Part shown: positions 57,076 to 64,000 of the stretch, piece by piece
How the letters are laid out: every line of letters begins with the position of its first letter
Numbering within the stretch: position 1 is the first letter of the stretch
Source of the DNA: Codonopsis lanceolata
Lineage: Eukaryota; Streptophyta; Magnoliopsida; Asterales; Campanulaceae
Assembly: GCA_013146195.2 (NCBI GenBank)
Contig: CM028377.1
Span: 165,023,824-165,087,823, forward strand
Direction of reading: 5' to 3'
DNA length: 64,000 nt
Position numbers and translations under genes: made by a program
The notes under the pieces: generated by a model
Databases searched by the model: none
What the model was told of the DNA's origin: nothing
Seen by the model: the letters and a program-made list of their open reading frames with translations, nothing else

Positions 57076-57594
57076 GGCAGCAAGGAAGAAGGATCTAGGG
57101 ACTTCTAGAAGGCCTAGAGAAGAAACAACAAGGAGAATATTCTCCAAATTATGCTGCCTAGTCATAGGATCTTATCCTTATTAGTTAGTTTGTTAGATCT
57201 TATCCTTTTAGCTAGATCTTATCCTTTTTGTAACCAATGGCATCCTAGATCTCATAGCTATATATAGGGCTGCCCCTATCTATTGTAATCAGATTTTTAT
57301 GAATGAAATTTATGAGAGTTTTCTTTCCAACCTTGAGTATTCAAGACTATTGAGCGATCGGGGGTTACCCGAGTACTCACGAACCTATCAATCGACCCTC
57401 CATATCGATTGTGTCGTTCTTCACTATCCTTTGATTGCCGGTTTCGTCATACGAAGGTTAAGGGCTGAATACCCGTTGATTGTCGTGTGCGTGAACCCGA
57501 GGTCGAGGTTCCATTTCCATCCATTTGCTGCCAGCTCGTTTTTTCTCTCTTAGTTGCTGCGTTTTATGAGTTTTCCCCAACAAAACTCATATCA
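56775..57594 (+). repeat. CRM-type element 2, 3' LTR
   Basis: 820 bp. One visible difference from the 5' LTR, at about 57253. Confidence 0.93.
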
Positions 57595-57599
57595 TGAAC
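57595..57599. repeat. Target duplication TGAAC, right copy
   Basis: Second copy of the TGAAC flank at 52349-52353. The Tekay LTR resumes with cggctcggatc. Confidence 0.92.
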
Positions 57600-60457
57600 G
57601 GCTCGGATCTAAAGCAGTAAAAGGGAGGGGGTAAGTCATAAAGACTTTGTGAGTTAACAATTATGCATGTCATGGCATCATGCAGCATACATATCAAGAT
57701 ATCATTTTTAATATCAAGTCAATCAAAGCGTTCATTTAATAAACACTTAAAACACATATCCATGGTAGCACATTGTTTCACATAAGTGCTATAAAGGTAA
57801 ACCACATATACGGAGGATATGATATGAAACCGATGCCGCCTACGTAGCTCTGCAATACAGCGTTAACATTCGTGCCAATGATACCCGTGATTAGTGTATC
57901 AAAGTATCGAGTTCTCTACTCGAGTACCGAGTTCTCTGCTCGGGTACCAAGCTCTCTCCTTGGTACTTAGACCTTCCAATGTGCTCTCTTGGTTACAACA
58001 AAGGTGCTACTTCCCCACTATGGCCAGGTTGAGGCGTGTGTGATAAAAACCGGTATAACAACCCATCACTATCACGAGCCCCATAACTCGTGACGGCGAT
58101 GCATTGTCACACCAACGACTCAATCAAATATGCCAGTGGACTCATGCAATGCCAAGTAGATGTTTCTTGGTCATGAAATCTCAAATAAGGAATAAGTTCA
58201 ACAAGAGCGAACTTATTCAACAAGTAGTTGTTTACTCACTTAAGGAATCACACAAGAATTCGACAAGAGCGAATTCAACATGTCAAATAGATTCACTATT
58301 CTACAACATGCTCTCAATCATGCATTTATTTCACACGATCACACAAACCACATAAGAACTCGATTGAGTCTTATAAGCACACATATCAAATATGCCCTTC
58401 AATCCATCCCAAAGTCACGTAAGCTAATTCATTAGTCTAACGCACTAAATTCATCATGTCAAATAGATATATCATTCTATAACATGCTCTCGATCATGCA
58501 TTTATTTCACACGATCACACAACCGCGTAAGAACTCGATTGAGTCTTATAAGCACACATACATCAAGGCATAAACATCAATCCATCTCAAAGTATCGTAA
58601 GCTAATTCATTAGTCTAACGAACTATATTCGTCGTAGGGATTGATTGTGGAGTCGTTATTGTTCATAACTCCCTAATTTCAACTCCGGTGAGTTTTACTA
58701 AAATTCAACCAAGTAGAGTATTGATACTATATGTATCACATTGCCCTTCCCTATGTTCTCCGTTCATTTAGAACTTGATAACTAAGCCGTTCATGTTCTC
58801 GAACTAGCCTAAAACACAATCTCGAGTTTCAAACCCTAGTTTCGGTGATTTTGTTAAACCTTGAATTGAACCGAATTCTTTCACAAGAGTTATTCCCAAG
58901 CTTAATACAAACAACATTCATGCTTTAATAAATGTCAAAATCATAACTTCATAGAGATTTCATAAAATCATACTCACATTTTATATGTTGAATTGAAGGT
59001 TGTGTCTTCACAAAAGATGATCACAATCAACATTAAAACAACTATAATGAAGGGGTCATGCTATTTTGTTTAACATGAAAATCTCAGGGAATTGTCACTC
59101 ACCTTAGTCCTATGATTAATGGAGGAAAGGTTGATTAAAGAGGGGATTGGTGTAGAGATGATCAAGAGCTTCGATTTGGTGGTCTCGGTTCGACAATCGG
59201 ACCACCGGATCTCCGGGAAATGGTCCTTCAACCTAGGGTCTCCTCCATGGACGAAATTTGAAGCTCAACCTCTGATTCTCTGGTTTTAGATCAACAACAA
59301 TGGCTGAAGGTCTGATTTTATGTTTATATACTTCCCCTCAAACTCCCCAATCCAAGTGAAGGGCTTTAAGAGGCTTCTCATTGGCTATGGCATGTGAGCC
59401 ATCGATAAGCGATGATCTAAGGGTTCACAAGGGCCTTAGACAAGTGAACAAAGGTGGCTTAGACTCACCAAGGTCGGCCAAGGGCAAGGGCACTTGGGTC
59501 AACAACCAAAATCAACCAGAAAATGACACAAACCTGAATCTGCACAATGCGGTCGCATCATGATTTTGGACCCATGCGGCGCTTGCACTATTCATGGCCA
59601 ATTTCCAGATTGTTGTTACTGGACAGCCGATCTTGTAAAATCGACCATAAATCGCTCACAACTCCAAATGAGGTGATTTTTGATTTTTCTGAAAGTAGAC
59701 TCATTAAAATATATTTTATAATTTTAAATTACTCAATTTGGACTTATATTCATCAAAATAAAGTTACAACAAAATCAAGTACCGAAGCTGATTTCCTGAA
59801 AATAGAATTCTGGCACAGCCGTAAGTCAAGACTTAAATGAGGTACTTAGACACCTTGTAAAATTACCAAAATTTACAGGGAGTATCCTAACATATGTAGG
59901 TAAAACATAATAAATTTTTATAAAATTCTCTTTAGTAGATTGGTACCAGAATTTTCCCGAAGTTCGTCCGAAAACCGGACTGAATCTGTGAAGTAATAAG
60001 TTGGTCATCTTATTTCCAAATGCAACCAATCTATGAACATGTATAAGGCTAGTTTAAACATGGTTATGGCTTGTATTCAAGGCCTAGAACTCAACCGAAC
60101 TTCTCTCGAGACGAAATGAAGGCAATACAAGCAATGATGTAAAACCACAAAACACAAACGAAGCAACGAAGCTTCTAAACTCCCAACCAAGCATGAAACA
60201 ACTAAGATGAACATTGTAAATCTTGTATGCAAGGTATTAAGACTCTCATGAGACTTATTAAGGTGCTAACACGTTAATATGAACACCCGAAACAACAACA
60301 ACAAGGCATGCAACGCATGGAAGACCATTACTCTATTATGATCTTAACCAATTCAATGCCGACACGATATGAATAAAATGAAGTCTCAAATATGTAAAGA
60401 CATATTATAAACATGTTATAATGATGGCAAACATGAAATGGGGTTTGGGTTCTCACA
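57600..60457 (-). repeat. Tekay 3' LTR, right segment
   Basis: It continues the LTR after CRM-type element 2. On the minus strand the LTR starts TGTGAGAACCC at 60457. Clusters such as ctcgagtaccgagttctctgc (57917-57960) are local subrepeats. No gene is supported inside. Confidence 0.8.
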
Positions 60458-60912
60458 TCCTCCCCCACTAAAAGGAATTTAGTCCCTAAATTCATACCAG
60501 AAATCTCGAACAGGTAAGGGTATTTCTCCCTCATCTCAAGCTCAGTCTCCCATGTGGCTTCCTCAATATCATGATTCTTCCACAAGACCTTCACTAAAGG
60601 AATCCGCTTGGTCCTCAAGACTCGCTCCTTGGCATCAAGGATCCTCACCGGTTTCTCAACGTAAGAAAGATCGGGCTCAAAGGTAATCTCCTCATAAGTA
60701 AGGACATGTGACTCGTCCTGCAAGTACTTACGAAGCATGGAAACATGAAACACATCATGGACACCCGATATAGACGGTGGTAACACAAGTCTATAAGCCA
60801 AAGAACCAATCCGCTCTAAGATCTCGAACGGACCAATAAACCTTGGAGAAAGCTTCCCTTTCTTCCCAAACCGCTTAGTACCGCGTCGAGGCGTACAGCC
60901 GGGAACACAAAG
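60328..60912 (-). pseudogene. Tekay integrase C-terminus with chromodomain-type end
   Basis: The open frame 60801-60328 contains A-Y-R-L, G-V-H-D-V-F-H-V-S-M-L-R-K-Y, V-K-V-L-W-K-N-H and E-A-T-W-E-T-E, the chromodomain-like tail of Tekay-type chromoviruses that guides integration into heterochromatin. The frame runs ~43 codons into the LTR. The region 60802-60912 is similar but in a shifted frame. Confidence 0.85.
60458..60470 (-). promoter_or_regulatory. Polypurine tract of the Tekay element
   Basis: The minus strand reads TAGTGGGGGAGGA immediately before TGTGAGAACCC. Confidence 0.85.
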
Positions 60913-61170
60913 TCACACAAACTCAAAGATCAAATCTCTCCAGGTTGTCGGCGTAGCTTTGTCTACTACGGTAGTAAGCAATCGTCTCATCGACTTCACA
61001 CTCTCGGTGTTGTTGCACCATCTCAGAACCCCAAAACATAGCCTCTTAACCTCATCCCGACAAATCGGTGATCGACACTTACGCCCATACAATGCCTCAA
61101 ATGCGGCGCATCTCAATGCTAGGCGATATTCATTATAGCAAACTCGACCAACGGTAGATGTGAATCCCAA
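60913..61170 (-). pseudogene. Tekay integrase core fragment
   Basis: An 85-codon open piece with F-E-A-L-Y-G-R-K-C-R-S-P, the conserved end of the gypsy integrase core. The remainder is frame-shifted. Confidence 0.75.
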
Positions 61171-62475
61171 CTACCCTTAAAATCCATGCTTGCAGCGGCA
61201 TGTATATCCTCAGATGCGTATCAATCTGTGATATCAATTTGATGCCCAAAGCCTCCGCGAAGAATGCGAGGAACAGAAGTAAATCTATGATCTCTATCGA
61301 CACAATGCTACTTGAGTGCAGCATGAAGTCTACAATCTCACAGTGTACAACGGCTGCTCTTGACTCGGTGCAGGAAATAAATAGGATAAAAAGAAGACTT
61401 AGTCAACCTATCAATAACCCAATTGCATCAAAGCCTCTGATGCGTGGCAACACTGAAACAAATCCATGGTGATATGCTCACTTCACTCAGAATCTCAAGT
61501 GGATGAAGCAAACCATACAGGGTCTCGGTGCTCGGCCTTAACTTCAGCACGTCAAACATCTCAAAACATACTCGGCTATCTCCCTCTTCATACCATTCGC
61601 CAAAATTGCCTCTTCAGTCACGGTACATCTTAGTACTACCCGGATGTATCGTATCTTGGGCTGCCAATGAGCTTCATGTCAAGAACCATGCGTTTCACTT
61701 CATCGGAAGAAGGAGCATAAACCCTACTGAAATGTCAAAATCCCATCCTTGTTGCTCGCGAACTTCGGGTGTATTATTCTCACCCAATCCCGATAATCTT
61801 CATGATTATGGATGGTAGCTTGAGCTTCCTTGATCCACCCAAACAATACTTGAACATGCACGACACTAGCAAAGAACACTATGCTCATACAAGGGACTCC
61901 ATTCACGGATATCCTCGAGCATCATCCGTCACAATAAACCACGAAGTTCTCACCACCACTAGGCAAAGCTAAACAGGAGGCTGTAGTCAACCTCCTCTTC
62001 AACTCTGAAAGCTAGCCTCACACTTGTCCTCAAACAAACAGACTTCTTGGTAAGATTGGTCATAGGAGTGGCAATCTTAGAAAAATCCCTCAATGAACCT
62101 ACGGTATAACCCTCCAAGCCCAAAACTGGACTTGATCCGTACTAGGAGTCTTCCATTTGGTAACTGCCTCAACTTTTGATGGATCCACCGCGATACCATC
62201 ACTACACATGCCCAAGAAAAAAGCAACTTGTTCTAGCAGTGCACTAAATTTAGCAAAAAGTTGTTTCTTACGCCTTACGGTAAGAACCTCTCTCAAATGA
62301 TGCTCATGATCCTCTCATGACTTCAGTACACAAGGATATCATCAATGAACACCACTACAAAGCAATCAAGGTACTCATGAAACACTCTATTCATCAAGTC
62401 CATAAAAGCGGTTGTCAAACCAAACGGCATCACAACAAACTCATAATGGCCATAGCATTACGAAAAAATCTTAGT
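61171..62475 (-). pseudogene. Tekay integrase, RNase H and RT remnants, badly decayed
   Basis: Only short matches remain. The best is 62296-62099, with K-Q-L-F-A-K-F, L-E-Q-V-A-F and D-G-I-A-V-D-P-S-K-V-E-A-V of the gypsy RT thumb. Between 61300 and 62100 the expected RNase H and linker are shortened and out of frame. Similarity ends near 62470, where satellite sequence resumes. Confidence 0.65.
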
Positions 62476-64000
62476 AAAGGAAGCAAGTATATCACTTGAA
62501 TCTTACCAATGTAAGTAAAAAAATCTAAAGGCGGATTTTTATCATGTCATGAGCTTATTAAGCAAGAAGAAGGATTTCTCGAAGGGAAGCTTACGTACTT
62601 TAGCAAGGATAGCAACCCTATATCACATAAACCTTACTAATCGAAATAAACAAACTATTGGTGGATTTTAGTCATGTGATGATCTTGACAAAGGAAGCCC
62701 TATGACACATGAACCTTACAAATGGTGAAATAAACAAAGTCAATGGCGGATTCTTAATCATGTGACGAGCTTAAGCAAGAAGAAGGATTTGCCGGTGGGA
62801 AACTCACACCCTTTAGCAAGGACATCAATCCTATATCACATAAACTTTACCAATAGAAATAAACATACTATTGGTAGGTTTTCCTCATGTGATGATCTTC
62901 AGGAAAGGAAGCTCTATAACACATGAACCTTACAAATGGTGAAATAAAAAAAGTCAATGGCAGAATTTTAATCATGTGATGAGATTAAGTAAGATGAAGG
63001 ATTTGTCGATGGGAAGTTTACACTAACATGAACCTTACCAATAGAAATAAACAAAGCCAATGGAGAGTTTTTAATCATGTGATGAGCTGAAAACAAGAAG
63101 AAGTATTTCTCGGTGGGAAGCTTACACACTTTAGCAAGGATAGCAACCCTATATCACTTGAACCTTACCAATAGAAGTAAATAAAGCCAATGATGGATTT
63201 TTAATCATGTGATGAGCTTCTGCAAAGGAAGCCTTATATCACATGAACCTTAACAATGGATGTAAACAAAGTCAATGGCAAATTTTTAATCATGTGATGG
63301 CGTAAGGTAGAAAAAGGATTTACGGGTGGGAAGCTTACACTCTTTAGCGCGAGGGACGGCGGTCCTACATCACATGAACCTCACCAATACATGTAGCGGG
63401 GGAGAATAGGAGTATGTCAATGATGTAAGCGGTGTATTGGAAAGAATTGGTTCAAAAATGGTTACAAAGCCAATGGAGGATTTTTAATCATGTGATGAGC
63501 TTCGATAAAGGAAGTCATATATCACTTGAACCTTACAAATAGAAGTAAACAATGTCAATGCGGATTTTTAATCATGTGATGAGCTTCAGCAAAAGAAGTC
63601 CTATATACCACATGAATCTTACCAACGGGAGTAAACAAAGTCACCAGCGATTTTTAATCATGTGATTAGTTTAAGCAAGAAGAAGGATTTCTCATAGGGA
63701 AGCTTACACAATTTAGCAAGGATAGCAACCCTATATCACTTGAACCTTTCAATAAAAGTAAACAAAGCGAATGGCAGATTTTTATTCATGTGACGAGTTT
63801 CAGCAAAGGATGCCCCCCTATATAAAATTAACCTTACCAATGGAGAAGTAAACAAAGTCAATGGCGGATTTTAAACATATGATGAGCTTAAACAAAGAGA
63901 AGGATTTCTCGGTGGGAAGCTTACACTCTTTAGCAAGGACAACAGCCCTATATCACATGAACCTTACCAATAGAAGAAGTAAACAAAGCCAACGGTGTAT
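62476..64000. repeat. Satellite array, second block, continuing past the window
   Basis: Nearly identical to 50341-51799 up to ~63935, then continuing into cttaccaatagaagaagtaa and ccaacggtgtat, which matches the start of the first block (49871). The two blocks imply a higher-order unit of about 1985 bp (63990-62487 plus 50353-49871). Many differences between blocks fall at CAG triplets. Confidence 0.9.

Larger units (their letters stand above)
52354..57594 (+). mobile_element. CRM-type element 2, young internal-deletion derivative
   Basis: 5241 bp with 820-bp LTRs that I find identical except for one base (ctcctagct versus ctcatagct). It is flanked by a perfect TGAAC duplication. It keeps the primer site, leader block, gag, protease, polypurine tract and LTR-encoded tail. 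RT, RNase H and the integrase core are missing through one in-frame deletion. It must depend on proteins from a relative such as element 1. Confidence 0.93.
51800..62475 (-). mobile_element. Tekay-type chromovirus, 5'-truncated, split by CRM-type element 2
   Basis: Minus-strand order: decayed RT (~62296), integrase, chromodomain-type C-terminus, polypurine tract, then 3' LTR 60457-51800 with CRM-type element 2 inside. Nothing upstream of RT remains; satellite resumes at ~62476. The LTR without the insert is ~3.4 kb. The C-terminal motif order (G-V-H-D-V-F-H-V-S-M-L, W-E-T-E) is typical of Tekay. Confidence 0.8.

Overview
The window is plant nuclear DNA. It has one ordinary gene, a spliced bHLH transcription factor at the left end, followed by about 60 kb of nested transposable elements and tandem repeats. 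The element types are typical of flowering plants: a Sirevirus-like Ty1/copia element, Tat-, CRM- and Tekay-like Ty3/gypsy elements, a CACTA terminus and a Stowaway-like MITE end. Nothing bacterial, organellar or viral is seen, and I cannot name the species.

Layout. 0.2-1.4 kb: two-exon bHLH gene, minus strand. 1.4-9.6 kb: AT-rich intergenic DNA with local tandem and inverted repeats and minisatellites. 9.65-12.4 kb: decayed Tat-type pol (RT, RNase H, second RNase H, integrase), minus strand. 12.4-22.8 kb: a minus-strand Tat-like element with LTRs, a broken gag and two tandem arrays but no pol, apparently inserted into that pol. 22.8-34.6 kb: an 11.9-kb Sirevirus-like copia element with 1.22-kb LTRs, a decayed gag-pol, and downstream of pol a separate gene with its own TATA-like box, an intron after the ATG and an intact 370-codon ORF. 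34.6-39.7 kb: end of another minus-strand gypsy element (PBS and LTR), split by a 4.06-kb solo LTR with a near-perfect 5-bp target duplication. 39.7-41.8 kb: CACTA end with subterminal repeats and one recognisable exon. 41.8-42.45 kb: G-rich, degenerate telomere-like array.

42.45-64.0 kb looks like pericentromeric or centromeric DNA. A CRM-type chromovirus with an intact polyprotein of about 1634 aa (42453-49865) abuts a satellite of alternating ~86- and ~131-bp monomers with a ~2.0-kb higher-order period. A truncated Tekay chromovirus sits inside the satellite. A second, very young CRM-type element (52354-57594, target duplication TGAAC, LTRs differing at one site by eye) sits inside the Tekay LTR. 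This second copy has lost RT, RNase H and the integrase core through an exactly in-frame 2253-bp deletion, leaving an 880-codon Gag-protease/integrase-tail fusion.

Functionally, the bHLH gene is the only host gene I can support. The intact CRM polyprotein could mobilise itself and possibly the deletion derivative, which keeps the LTRs, primer site, leader block and polypurine tract. Many differences between repeat copies fall at CAG/CTG triplets, which raises the possibility that some apparent mutations are sequencing artefacts at methylated CHG sites.
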